64,000 nt of DNA from Sinimarinibacterium sp. NLF-5-8 (lineage in GTDB: Bacteria; Pseudomonadota; Gammaproteobacteria; Nevskiales; Nevskiaceae): assembly GCF_010092425.1 (NCBI RefSeq), contig NZ_CP048030.1, forward strand, positions 434,001 to 498,000, in the 5' to 3' direction. Under the pieces are notes generated by a model that was not told the DNA's origin, made no database searches, and saw nothing but the letters and a program-made list of their open reading frames with translations. Shown here in pieces: positions 8,310 through 15,437 of the stretch (the first letter of the stretch is position 1; each line of letters starts with the position of its first letter). A program made the position numbers and the translations under genes.

Positions 8310-9271
8310 TCTGGCGGGGGCTGGCGGCCTTGTCAATGCTGGGTGCAGGGATGGCCTGCGCTCAGCCACCCGAGGATGTGGAGGTCGATCTGTCTGTCAT
8401 TGCCGATCCTGCCGGTATTGCTGAGCAGAACCGGCATCTTTTCGACAACACGGGCGGGCTGGATCGCCTGACACAAATCAAGGATTTGCCGGATGATCTG
8501 GAAGCCAAATTGAAGGCATCACGCGATGCGGTGATGGCCGATCTTGACCAACAGCAGCAGCAGGCATATCAGCAGCGCGGCATCGAGGCAGATGAGGCGG
8601 AAAAGCTGGGAAACCTGATGATTCTGGTGTCCAGTTCGATGCCGGAGTCGATGCTGCGTGGCTACGCCCAACAGGCGCAGCGTGTCGGCGGGGCGCTGAT
8701 CTACCGGGGCATGTTGGGCGAAAGTTTTGCGGACTTTCTCAAGGAACAGGCCGCGCCGATGATGCTCGGGGACAATCTTCCGACGCCTTTGATGATCGAC
8801 CCCCGGATGTTTACGGCGTACCAGGTCGATGCGGTGCCCGCAATCATCTACACCTCGGAAAACTTTCGGGATTTCTGCGCAAAGGCGCAAAAGGTTGAGG
8901 TGGATCGGGGCGTGGATGCGCAGGGCGAGCCTTTGCCGCCACTGGAATACCAGGATTGTCAGCCGTCCGACCCGGATCGTTACTGGAAGATTTCTGGTGC
9001 GGTCAGCGTGAGCTACGCCTTGCAGCAGTTTGCAGATGCCGGAGCGCCGGGGGCGGCTCGCTTGCTGGAATTGATCCGACCTGACCCTTTTGCGCCACTG
9101 GAACAGCAAGCGCCCATGCTCAGCAGCGACGACTACCAGGCTTCGTTTTCCCAGTCGTCCATCAACCAGGTCAAACAGATGCTCAAGCTCGATGACCCCT
9201 GGTTTGGCGTGGACACCACGCAAACCAACACACTGCCTACCTTACTGGAAGCGATCAAGGACAAGCCGTGA
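8306..9271 (+). CDS. trbC: TrbC, F-type pilin assembly protein
   Basis: 321 residues. A short signal peptide ends ...GMACA, and a glutamine-rich helical stretch lies near residues 78-88. The conserved TrbC core is NLMILVSSSMPESMLRGYAQ followed by GGALIYRGM and PLMIDPRMFTAYQVDAVPAIIY. TrbC is periplasmic and required for F-pilus extension, partnering with TraW. The start is GTG within a GTGA overlap of traC. The next gene also begins with a GTGA overlap. Confidence 0.88.
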   Translation: MIWRGLAALSMLGAGMACAQPPEDVEVDLSVIADPAGIAEQNRHLFDNTGGLDRLTQIKDLPDDLEAKLKASRDAVMADLDQQQQQAYQQRGIEADEAEKLGNLMILVSSSMPESMLRGYAQQAQRVGGALIYRGMLGESFADFLKEQAAPMMLGDNLPTPLMIDPRMFTAYQVDAVPAIIYTSENFRDFCAKAQKVEVDRGVDAQGEPLPPLEYQDCQPSDPDRYWKISGAVSVSYALQQFADAGAPGAARLLELIRPDPFAPLEQQAPMLSSDDYQASFSQSSINQVKQMLKLDDPWFGVDTTQTNTLPTLLEAIKDKP

Positions 9272-9684
9272 CACCGATTCGATCCATGTCCACTGTTGAA
9301 CGTGAGATTGCCAGCAGTGTGCATCTTCACGGCGCGCACAACCTTCGGAACCGCTGGATTGCCGCGTTATACCACCATGCGCAAGCCACAGGCGCGGAAC
9401 TGGCAAAAGCCCGGATGTGCGACATCAGCCAGTCGTTCGACAGACGGCTGGCCCTGTACCTTGGGGAAGGCAAACGGCGCAGGCGCGTGATCATGAGCGC
9501 AGGTTTGGTGGACCTGATGTTCGAGTACCGCTTTCACCTGGGCTTGCCCGCGTTTCCTGCTTACGGTGAAACGCACCCTCTGATTCAACATTCGTTGCGC
9601 AACCCCATGCCGATGTCGCCCAAGGAAATTCAGTCGATCATCGACAGGCTGCGCAAAACATCCGGGCAGGATCTAGAGGGCTGA
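9268..9684 (+). CDS. Small protein resembling the first half of a tyrosine-recombinase catalytic domain
   Basis: 138 residues, GTG start in a GTGA overlap with trbC. The order (helix with ALYHHAQATGAELAKARMCDI, a beta hairpin with GEGKRRRRV, then helices and LPAFPAYGETHPL) follows the first half of the phage-integrase fold. However, the Arg-I position (normally GLRxxE) reads TGAELAK, and the second half with the catalytic H-x-x-R and Tyr is missing. If the resemblance is real it cannot recombine DNA and may have been retained for DNA or protein binding. It could also be an unrelated alpha/beta protein. Confidence 0.4.
   Translation: MTPIRSMSTVEREIASSVHLHGAHNLRNRWIAALYHHAQATGAELAKARMCDISQSFDRRLALYLGEGKRRRRVIMSAGLVDLMFEYRFHLGLPAFPAYGETHPLIQHSLRNPMPMSPKEIQSIIDRLRKTSGQDLEG
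9673..9678 (+). promoter_or_regulatory. CTAGAG element before the DsbC/G-like lipoprotein gene
   Basis: CTAGAG overlaps the last codons of the upstream gene and lies 31 bp before the ATG at 9710. No TTATCCACA is found at the usual distance. It may be an internal promoter of the transfer operon, or coincidental because it is in coding sequence. Confidence 0.35.
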
Positions 9685-9709
9685 AATCCTCAATAACCTG
9701 TCAATCAAC

Positions 9710-10735
9710 ATGCCTGCAAGAAGATTCATCTCCGCCCTGCTTCTGATGAGCCTGGCCGGTTGTCATGAACAAGCCTCCGAGCGATCAGTCAGGGTGCAGG
9801 CGATCTTTCCTGACGCCACTGTCGAGAACCTTCCGATGCTGATTGCGACACCGCCGCCGACCGCCACGCCGGTGCCGCGCGAGGGTTATGCCCGCAATCC
9901 ACTGACAGAACTGCCAGACAAGGTGGTTCCAAAGGGTCAGAGCGCCGCTGTATCTGCGCCGGTGACGCCGCCTGTCATCACCGTGCCGGTCGCGGTTCCC
10001 GACGAGGATCAATTAGGCCCTGCACTCTCGGCCATGATCGAGCGCAATGGTCTGGAACTGGTGGAGTCCTTCAAGACGCCAGCCGAGGGCTTGACAGGTC
10101 ATCTGACGTTGAAAAACGGGCAGTACGACGTGCTGTTCACGACCGACAATGGTTATTTGATCTCCGGTGCCGTGCTCTCCCCCGATGGCAGGAATCTTGT
10201 CAGTGATTACATCGCAGCCAGAGCGCCGGTCAAGGATGTGACCCAGATCATGCAGGCTCTGGACGCCAGCAAGCACATCATCGAGGTGGGCGCGGAAGGC
10301 TTGTTGTTGACCGCCATGATCGACCCTGACTGCGCGGCCTGTAGCGAGTTCGGGCGGCGCGCGTTGACTTTGGCGGAGGCAGGTGTCCTGCGGGTGCGTT
10401 TTGTCATGCTGGGCGCACTGGGCGCGCGATCTATGCAACAGGCAGCGGCCATTCTGCAAGCCCCGAATCCCGCTCAGGCATTGGCTCAGCATTTTGAAGG
10501 CAACGAAGCCGATGCAGGCACACCCGCCGCCATGACTGATCCCGCAATCACCGCAGAAACCCAGGCGGCCCTGGACGTGCACCAAGGCGTGATGACCGCA
10601 CTGTCGTCATCTGCCGCCCCCACGCTGGTGTACCGGGACACCGAAGGGCGCGATCAGGTGGTGTCCGGGTGGCCGGGCAGCCTTTGGCTCGACCGGATCG
10701 TCGCGGCACACATCACTACCGAAATCAGGAATTGA
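9710..10735 (+). CDS. DsbC/DsbG-like thioredoxin-fold lipoprotein
   Basis: 341 residues with a lipoprotein signal (lipobox LAGC). A proline/threonine-rich linker runs to about residue 100. Next comes a DsbC-type N-terminal domain (YDVLFTTDNGYLISGAVLSPDG) and then a thioredoxin-like domain with a CAAC active site (MIDPDCAACSEF) and SSAAPTLVYRD, whose APT would be the cis-proline loop. Members of this family isomerise or oxidise disulfides in the periplasm; F-type systems need one for cysteine-rich components such as TraU and TraN. CAAC differs from the usual CGYC/CPYC, which would change redox potential. Confidence 0.7.
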   Translation: MPARRFISALLLMSLAGCHEQASERSVRVQAIFPDATVENLPMLIATPPPTATPVPREGYARNPLTELPDKVVPKGQSAAVSAPVTPPVITVPVAVPDEDQLGPALSAMIERNGLELVESFKTPAEGLTGHLTLKNGQYDVLFTTDNGYLISGAVLSPDGRNLVSDYIAARAPVKDVTQIMQALDASKHIIEVGAEGLLLTAMIDPDCAACSEFGRRALTLAEAGVLRVRFVMLGALGARSMQQAAAILQAPNPAQALAQHFEGNEADAGTPAAMTDPAITAETQAALDVHQGVMTALSSSAAPTLVYRDTEGRDQVVSGWPGSLWLDRIVAAHITTEIRN

Positions 10736-10738
10736 ACC

Positions 10739-11239
10739 ATGCCCATCATCAAGTTTTTCAAGCGTACCGAGGTTATCGCCGTGGGCTGTGCCATTGTGAC
10801 CAGCCTTGCGATCTCCCTGTTTCTGAACCGTCAACAGCCTCAGATCGTCTCAGTCGATGTGATGAAGATTTTGAATGCCCAACGTGCTGCGGTGCCGGGG
10901 ATTCTTCAAGGTGAGGACAATACCATTGCCATTTTGCGTGTCGGCAAGCAGATCATGCCCGTCATCCGGGAAGTCGCCGGTCAGCGCACGCTGGTTGTGA
11001 TCGCCCAGGCGCTGGTAGACCCGGATGTCCCCGACATCACCGGACGTGTCCTGCGCAGGCTGGGGTTGCCGGATGACGCGCCGACGCTGAATCTGACCGA
11101 TAACTTCCTGAACGCGCCCAGGACCAACGCTGAGCTTTCGAACCAGAGTTGGGATGTATTCCAGCAGAAGCAAGCCGACGAAACCGAAGCGCGTCTCAAA
11201 CAGGCTCAGCGGGAGCGTGCAGCAGAGGCGTTGCCTTGA
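10739..11239 (+). CDS. trbI: TrbI, F-type conjugal transfer protein
   Basis: 166 residues with an N-terminal transmembrane helix near residues 10-28, then IVSVDVMKILNAQRAAV and a long helical region. This is the layout of F-plasmid TrbI, an inner-membrane protein that affects pilus retraction. In F it lies next to traW; here it precedes the S26 peptidase gene, a common partner in other F-type systems. It ends one base before the next gene's ATG. Confidence 0.75.
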   Translation: MPIIKFFKRTEVIAVGCAIVTSLAISLFLNRQQPQIVSVDVMKILNAQRAAVPGILQGEDNTIAILRVGKQIMPVIREVAGQRTLVVIAQALVDPDVPDITGRVLRRLGLPDDAPTLNLTDNFLNAPRTNAELSNQSWDVFQQKQADETEARLKQAQRERAAEALP

Positions 11240-11240
11240 A

Positions 11241-11783
11241 ATGACAGGGTTCTGGGATGCTGAGCGTCGGCAAACGCTGCGAACCATTGCGCGGGGCCTG
11301 TGCCTGGGGGCGTTGGGTGTTGCGGGTTTTTATCTGCAACCGCTGAGCCTGCAATACAACATCAGCTCCTCCGAGCCGATCGGCCTGTATTTGCTGAATC
11401 AATGGGCATCCCCCGGCCCGGGAGACATGATTGTGTTTCGCTACCACTCGGACATTGACGATGCCCTGTATCAGAGCCAAGCACTCCAAAAGCGCCTGAT
11501 CAAACGGGTAGCGGCAGTCGAAGGATCGGTGATCAATACCGAGGGGCGCTGCCACACGCTGGACGGGCAGCCTGTCGGTTGCGTCCCCGAGATCAGCGAG
11601 GGCGGCACCAAGATCGAGCATTTCGTCAGTTATCAGCAGTTCACGATGCCTCGGGGCAGTTACTACGTCAGGGGCATTGACACACCGGGGCAGGGCACGT
11701 CCTTTGACTCCCGTTTCTTTGGTCTGGTTTACGCATCACAGGTACTGGGGCAAACCTGGCTTTTGTGGGAGTTCAAATCTTGA
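11241..11783 (+). CDS. TraF-type signal peptidase (S26 family)
   Basis: 180 residues. A transmembrane helix near residues 17-35 is followed by SSSEPIGLYLLN, which contains the catalytic serine of the S26/TraF peptidase box (SxPxGLY), and by LIKRVAAVEG, which carries the catalytic lysine. DSRFFGLV near the end is the conserved C-terminal box. Such peptidases process conjugative pilin precursors; here the natural substrate would be TraA. I chose the ATG at 11241, two bases after the trbI stop. The end overlaps the TTG start of traF (TTGA). Confidence 0.85.
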   Translation: MTGFWDAERRQTLRTIARGLCLGALGVAGFYLQPLSLQYNISSSEPIGLYLLNQWASPGPGDMIVFRYHSDIDDALYQSQALQKRLIKRVAAVEGSVINTEGRCHTLDGQPVGCVPEISEGGTKIEHFVSYQQFTMPRGSYYVRGIDTPGQGTSFDSRFFGLVYASQVLGQTWLLWEFKS

Positions 11784-12796
11784 AACACTTTAAACATATG
11801 CTGTTCGCATCCCTGGCGCTGTGGTCGCTGGGGTCTGTTGCGCAGGCGCGCGAAGTCCCGACAGGTTCGATGGAGGAATCGGTCAAGGGCGGCATCGAAG
11901 GATATTGGTATTACCAGAACAAAAATCCTGATGAAGCCGACCCGCAAGAGGATCAGCAGCGCCCGGAAAAGAAGAAGGAAGAGCAGCCTGATCCTTGCGA
12001 GCAAGAGGACACATGGACGGTCGAATGCGGTTTTGTGACGCCCAAAACCTTCTCCATGCAGGAAAAGATGCGGGATGCACTGATGCAGGACATGACGATG
12101 AACCCGCAAAATCCGGCGGCGGTTCTGGCCGTGCAGAAGTACATGCGCTGGATGTTCGACCAGGCGGCTTATGCAGCCGAGGTCTGGAACTTCAACACCA
12201 TGCAATCCCCGCGCGAATTGGATGGCCTGGCGCGTGATCCGATCTCTTATATGGGTTTGCGGCTGGCATCCGATCTGCAAAACGCACAAGCCAAGGAAGT
12301 CTGGCAAGCCGTAAAAGAAGCGGATGGCTTTCTGGTGTTTTTCTCAAAGGACGACTGTGATTATTGCGGGCAACAGATCACGCCATTGATGATGGTGGGC
12401 CGTGATACAGGATTGCCGATTTACAACGCCTCCATTGGCGGAGACTGTTACCCCCAGTTCAAACCGGATCATTGCATGGGGCCGGAAGAGTCGATCGGGC
12501 CTGCCCAACTGTTGAACGTGGACATCGTGCCGTCTGTGTATCTGTACATGCCGGATAACGTCTGGATACGCATTGCCTATGGGCTAACCACGGCTGATGT
12601 GATGACGGACTCTCTCTACAACATGTTCGTCTCCTGGAAGATTGCTGCGCTGGATGCGACCAAGGCCACGGGTAACACCGGCCTTGCACTCAACCCGAAG
12701 GATCGACCGGGCGACAGTCAAGAGCTGCGTGACCTGCTCTCGGCGCCGATTCCAACCAAAGCCGCAGCAGAACAACTCAAGCAAAAGGGTCAATAA
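11780..12796 (+). CDS. traF: TraF, thioredoxin-fold pilus assembly protein
   Basis: 338 residues with a signal peptide (cleavage near SVAQA). A charged region follows, then the TraF core: RWMFDQAAYAAEVWNFN, and a thioredoxin-like domain with the active-site motif DDCDYCGQQ. TraF is a periplasmic F-pilus assembly protein that interacts with TraH and TraW. I prefer the TTG at 11780, which overlaps the previous stop as TTGA and has GTGGGAG eight bases upstream, over a GTG five codons earlier that would displace that site. Confidence 0.85.
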   Translation: MKHFKHMLFASLALWSLGSVAQAREVPTGSMEESVKGGIEGYWYYQNKNPDEADPQEDQQRPEKKKEEQPDPCEQEDTWTVECGFVTPKTFSMQEKMRDALMQDMTMNPQNPAAVLAVQKYMRWMFDQAAYAAEVWNFNTMQSPRELDGLARDPISYMGLRLASDLQNAQAKEVWQAVKEADGFLVFFSKDDCDYCGQQITPLMMVGRDTGLPIYNASIGGDCYPQFKPDHCMGPEESIGPAQLLNVDIVPSVYLYMPDNVWIRIAYGLTTADVMTDSLYNMFVSWKIAALDATKATGNTGLALNPKDRPGDSQELRDLLSAPIPTKAAAEQLKQKGQ

Positions 12797-12798
12797 TC

Positions 12799-13284
12799 AT
12801 GTCGAATCCAACCGATTTTTCGATTGACGGGGGCGGTACAGCGCCACTCAACAGCGACAGCGAGGAAGTGACCCTGTGGCAAGGCTCCCCGTCACCCTGG
12901 ATGCACGGCCCTTCGTGGGGTTTTTCGCTGCTGTCCTGCTTGCTGGTTGTCGGCGTGTTCTGGTGCGGCTGGCTGTACCTGGTGGCGCGTTGCACACGCT
13001 ATACCGTGACCAGCAAGCGCATCATTGTGGAATCCGGCGTACTCAACAAAAAGCGTAACCAGATTGAGTTGTATCGGATTCGGGATGTGTCAGCGGTGCA
13101 GATGTGGTGGATGCGTCCGCTGGGCCTGGGCAGTGCCGAGATTTTCTCAACGGACATCACAACGCCTCAGTTGCGCCTTGCCGCGATCCCCAACCACATT
13201 GCCGTCATGTCGAAGATTCGCAACGCGGTTGAACGGATTCGCATGGATTACGGCATTCGCGCGGTCGATTTTCAGTCGGTCTAG
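12799..13284 (+). CDS. PH-domain (YdbS-like) membrane protein
   Basis: 161 residues. A segment near residues 42-65 is strongly hydrophobic (two short helices or a hairpin). It is followed by RYTVTSKRIIVESGVLNKKRNQIELYRIRDVSAVQ, the signature of bacterial PH-like (DUF304/YdbS) domains, which are membrane-associated proteins of unclear function. It starts three bases after traF, so it is probably the last gene of the transfer operon. Its role in conjugation is unknown. Confidence 0.75.
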   Translation: MSNPTDFSIDGGGTAPLNSDSEEVTLWQGSPSPWMHGPSWGFSLLSCLLVVGVFWCGWLYLVARCTRYTVTSKRIIVESGVLNKKRNQIELYRIRDVSAVQMWWMRPLGLGSAEIFSTDITTPQLRLAAIPNHIAVMSKIRNAVERIRMDYGIRAVDFQSV

Positions 13285-13316
13285 CCAGGCCAAAAACCAA
13301 TCCTCTCAGACAAAGG

Positions 13317-13322
13317 CTAGAG
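13317..13322 (+). promoter_or_regulatory. CTAGAG element upstream of the gene at 13371
   Basis: CTAGAG 48 bp before the ATG at 13371, in the gap after the PH-domain gene. No TTATCCACA at 20-21 bp. The leader contains a GCCGGGG/CCCCGGC hairpin (13322-13347) before the GGAGGA ribosome-binding site, which could affect translation. Confidence 0.5.
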
Positions 13323-13370
13323 CCGGGGAGTGTATGCGCCCCGGCTCAGGGCTTCTTGGAGGAGACGATC

Positions 13371-13664
13371 ATGAAAATCGTCGATGTGGTAGTGACGACT
13401 CTGGCGTGTTGCGCCGTAGCCGTCATGGCGGCCAAGGATTTTGCGGATCGTGTCCGCAAGTCGATTGACCGACGCCCAGTCACGATGTACTGGGTCAATG
13501 GCCGTGCCGTGACACGCACGCAGTTTGAGGAAGTCTTGCGTCTTCAAGGCTTCTTTGATCGCTGCCAGACGGTTGCAGACATTGAAGTCTGCAACAAAAA
13601 GGCGGCAAAAATGTGGAACCGCGCAGTAAAGCGTGGGGAACGCATCGAGGATATTCAATGCTGA
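13371..13664 (+). CDS. Hypothetical small membrane-anchored protein
   Basis: 97 residues, not recognised. An N-terminal hydrophobic segment (VVVTTLACCAVAVMAA) precedes a basic, helical region with two cysteines (DRCQTVADIEVCNKK) and a third at the C-terminus. The ATG at 13371 follows a strong GGAGGA site. It is a single-gene unit between a CTAGAG element and a rho-independent terminator. Confidence 0.65.
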   Translation: MKIVDVVVTTLACCAVAVMAAKDFADRVRKSIDRRPVTMYWVNGRAVTRTQFEEVLRLQGFFDRCQTVADIEVCNKKAAKMWNRAVKRGERIEDIQC

Positions 13665-13672
13665 ACACCTTT

Positions 13673-13710
13673 TAATGCCTCACTGGATTTTCCAGTGGGG
13701 CATTTTTGTG
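13673..13710 (+). terminator. Rho-independent terminator
   Basis: Stem GCCTCACTGGA / TCCAGTGGGGC with a TTT loop, followed by ATTTTTG. It closes the gene at 13371. Confidence 0.85.
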
Positions 13711-13848
13711 CCCGCGCGCCAAACGGGTGTGGGTTCAAAAACTGTCACAGTGGGCTTTGCTTCAATGGATGCGGGTCATTTTCGTTGACCACACCCAAAG
13801 GCTGCGCCCCACACCCCCAAAATATCCAGTGATCCGAAGCGTCTCAGG

Positions 13849-13884
13849 TTATCCACAAGTGCTTTTGCTGCGATTTCACTAGAG
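13849..13884 (+). promoter_or_regulatory. Bipartite TTATCCACA-N21-CTAGAG promoter
   Basis: TTATCCACA at 13849-13857 and CTAGAG at 13879-13884, spaced by 21 bp. The ATG of the next gene is only five bases after CTAGAG. If CTAGAG acts as a -10 element the transcript would be leaderless. Confidence 0.65.
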
Positions 13885-13889
13885 TGCGC

Positions 13890-14174
13890 ATGAACACGAT
13901 ACTCACATCATTTTTGAAGCGGCAGCGGCAAGCGATCCAACAGGTCGATTACCTGGGCGCAGGCTGTTGGCTGGCATTCCATATGGCCGTATTGGCACTG
14001 GTGTTTCGGATCATCGTCAGTGATCCGCGCGCATTGACAGCGGCGGCACTGGATGGATTGATCCCACAATGGCAAATCATCGCATCGGCGTTCGTCATTG
14101 CGGTTTATGCGTTGGGAGTTTGCGCCCTGGCGGGGCAAGGGGCGTCAAAAGGAGGTCGCGGTGGCGGTCTATAA
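13890..14174 (+). CDS. Hypothetical two-helix membrane protein
   Basis: 94 residues, not recognised. Two hydrophobic segments, roughly LGAGCWLAFHMAVLALVF and QIIASAFVIAVYALGV, flank a short loop, so it is probably an inner-membrane protein with a basic N-terminus inside. No ribosome-binding site precedes the ATG, consistent with a leaderless mRNA starting right after CTAGAG. Its 3' end overlaps the next gene by 14 bases, so the two are likely coupled. Confidence 0.6.
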   Translation: MNTILTSFLKRQRQAIQQVDYLGAGCWLAFHMAVLALVFRIIVSDPRALTAAALDGLIPQWQIIASAFVIAVYALGVCALAGQGASKGGRGGGL

Positions 14175-14547
14175 ATCATATTACATCTTTGATCAGGCAT
14201 CACCGGGCGCGCGCGCCATTACCAAACTCGGTGCGCGTGATTATGCCCTGGTCGTATCGCGCCATTTCATGACGCTGGCGGATTCGGTGGCACCGCCTCG
14301 CATCCTGCATATGAATCTGCATTTTATGCGGCCTGCCGAGAAAACGGATGAATCCCCGGAATATCTGGTTGAAATCCATTTGCGTGAATCATTTTCTCTG
14401 GCCCAGCGCTTGGAGCGCATTTTCTTCTTGCCGCTGTTGTGGCTGAAAGGCTCGCCCCCGTGGCGCTGGGGGCTGGGTCGTTCACAGGTGAATCACCTGA
14501 TGGAATTGGCAATGCGCACAGCGGTCGAAAGCGCTCGACTCGAATAG
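14161..14547 (+). CDS. Hypothetical protein coupled to the preceding membrane protein
   Basis: 128 residues beginning MAVYKSYYIFDQA, not recognised. The GTG at 14161 is chosen because a strong AGGAGG lies six bases upstream; the longer frame would begin inside the previous gene with no such site. The protein has a mixed alpha/beta composition, including a block with LHMNLHFMRP and a tryptophan-rich segment (LKGSPPWRWGLGR). No signal peptide or clear membrane helix is seen. Confidence 0.6.
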   Translation: MAVYKSYYIFDQASPGARAITKLGARDYALVVSRHFMTLADSVAPPRILHMNLHFMRPAEKTDESPEYLVEIHLRESFSLAQRLERIFFLPLLWLKGSPPWRWGLGRSQVNHLMELAMRTAVESARLE

Positions 14548-14587
14548 TCGCAATGCCGCACTGCAACAAGAAGTTGTGGACGCAACG

Positions 14588-14593
14588 CTAGAG
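14588..14593 (+). promoter_or_regulatory. CTAGAG element upstream of the gene at 14623
   Basis: CTAGAG lies 29 bp before the GTG at 14623. There is no TTATCCACA at the usual position, although GTTGTGGA occurs 15 bp upstream. Confidence 0.5.
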
Positions 14594-14622
14594 CGCCTCC
14601 ACACTTTTTTGGATGTATTGGA

Positions 14623-14880
14623 GTGAGCCTCGATCCTGTTCAGTTTGTTGTCTGGCTATTTGTTTTAGGTTTGTGCGCCGTCCTGGCGCTGGCCTTTGCC
14701 TTATTTGTTTTTCTTGAGCGGCGAGATCGGGCGAAAATGCGTGCCAACAGTGCGCACAGTCTGGTTGAGAATGCGTCCGGGGAGATTGAAGTCCGGGCGG
14801 AAACGCCCCTGCGAAGCCGTCATCGCATCCGGGCGCCTGGATATTCGAAGCGCACTGAATATCGTGCTGCCGCCAACTGA
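14623..14880 (+). CDS. Hypothetical single-pass membrane protein
   Basis: 85 residues with a GTG start behind TTGGA. A long hydrophobic helix (FVVWLFVLGLCAVLALAFALFVFL) at residues 8-31 is followed by a basic cytoplasmic tail. Not recognised. It is a single-gene unit between a CTAGAG element and a strong terminator. Confidence 0.55.
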   Translation: MSLDPVQFVVWLFVLGLCAVLALAFALFVFLERRDRAKMRANSAHSLVENASGEIEVRAETPLRSRHRIRAPGYSKRTEYRAAAN

Positions 14881-14888
14881 CAGGCAAT

Positions 14889-14922
14889 AAAAAAACGGGC
14901 CAAATTTCTTCGGCCCGTTTCC
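14889..14922 (+). terminator. Rho-independent terminator
   Basis: Stem AACGGGCC / GGCCCGTT, loop AAATTTCTTC, preceded by an A-run and followed by TCCC. The A-run suggests it may also work on the minus strand. Confidence 0.75.
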
Positions 14923-14926
14923 CGCT

Positions 14927-14956
14927 ACGCATTGGCTGTGCTGGCAGACCAATGCG
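14927..14956. repeat. Inverted repeat in an intergenic region
   Basis: ACGCATTGG ... CCAATGCGT with a 12-base centre. It could be an operator or a second terminator stem without a T-run. Confidence 0.45.
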
Positions 14957-15066
14957 TGTGCGGATTATACCGCACGGCGGTGCGGTAATGCAATGGGGTT
15001 TTGAAAAAGATGATTTTGTGCAGCAAGACTTAACGGCGCGCGTATCCTCAGCGCAATCAACCGCAC

Positions 15067-15102
15067 TTATCCACAAGCGCCGTATGCACTCGCCAGCTAG
15101 AG
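15067..15102 (+). promoter_or_regulatory. Bipartite TTATCCACA-N21-CTAGAG promoter
   Basis: TTATCCACA at 15067-15075 and CTAGAG at 15097-15102, spaced by 21 bp. The GTG start at 15144 follows 41 bp downstream with a GAGGA site. Confidence 0.65.
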
Positions 15103-15143
15103 TGCAAGTAACCAACAGCGGCATAACTCATGAGGAAACAATT

Positions 15144-15437
15144 GTGAAAGACCACAGCGGGTGCAAACGCGCATTCAGCCACACAGGTGCGGCTTGGTAC
15201 GGGAATGGTATTTTGCCGAATGGGCAAATCGTTGACTCCATAAACCTTGGGTTCTATGCCCATGAAGGCGGAACCAGTGGAGAGTTTGAGATCAACTGGA
15301 AAATGGTTGGCGGTGAACTCACCCCGCAACTGACCGCGTTCAATGATAGCTGGCACGCGCTCAACGAATGTCGGGATTTACCAAAAAGCGCCGTAAAGCC
15401 TCGCCGCTCAGGGCGGGGATATAAGGCGTGCCTTTGA
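15144..15437 (+). pseudogene. Small gene disrupted near its 3' end by the tnpB insertion
   Basis: GTG start behind GAGGAAAC. The protein begins VKDHSGCKRAFSH and is not recognised. The native coding sequence runs to 15381 (..NECRDL), where the IS begins. The present frame then reads 18 residues of IS sequence and stops at 15437. If the IS is removed at TTAC/TCAA, the frame continues as RTRT and stops in a TGA that overlaps the ATG at 16549 (ATGA). The insertion therefore swaps the last four residues for an IS-encoded tail and separates the two genes. Confidence 0.65.

Noticed and set aside
13849-13857. Each TTATCCACA as part of a replication origin
   Set aside because: Most copies are single and sit at a fixed 20-21 bp from CTAGAG before genes, which fits promoters better. 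Only the 21476-21586 cluster looks origin-like.
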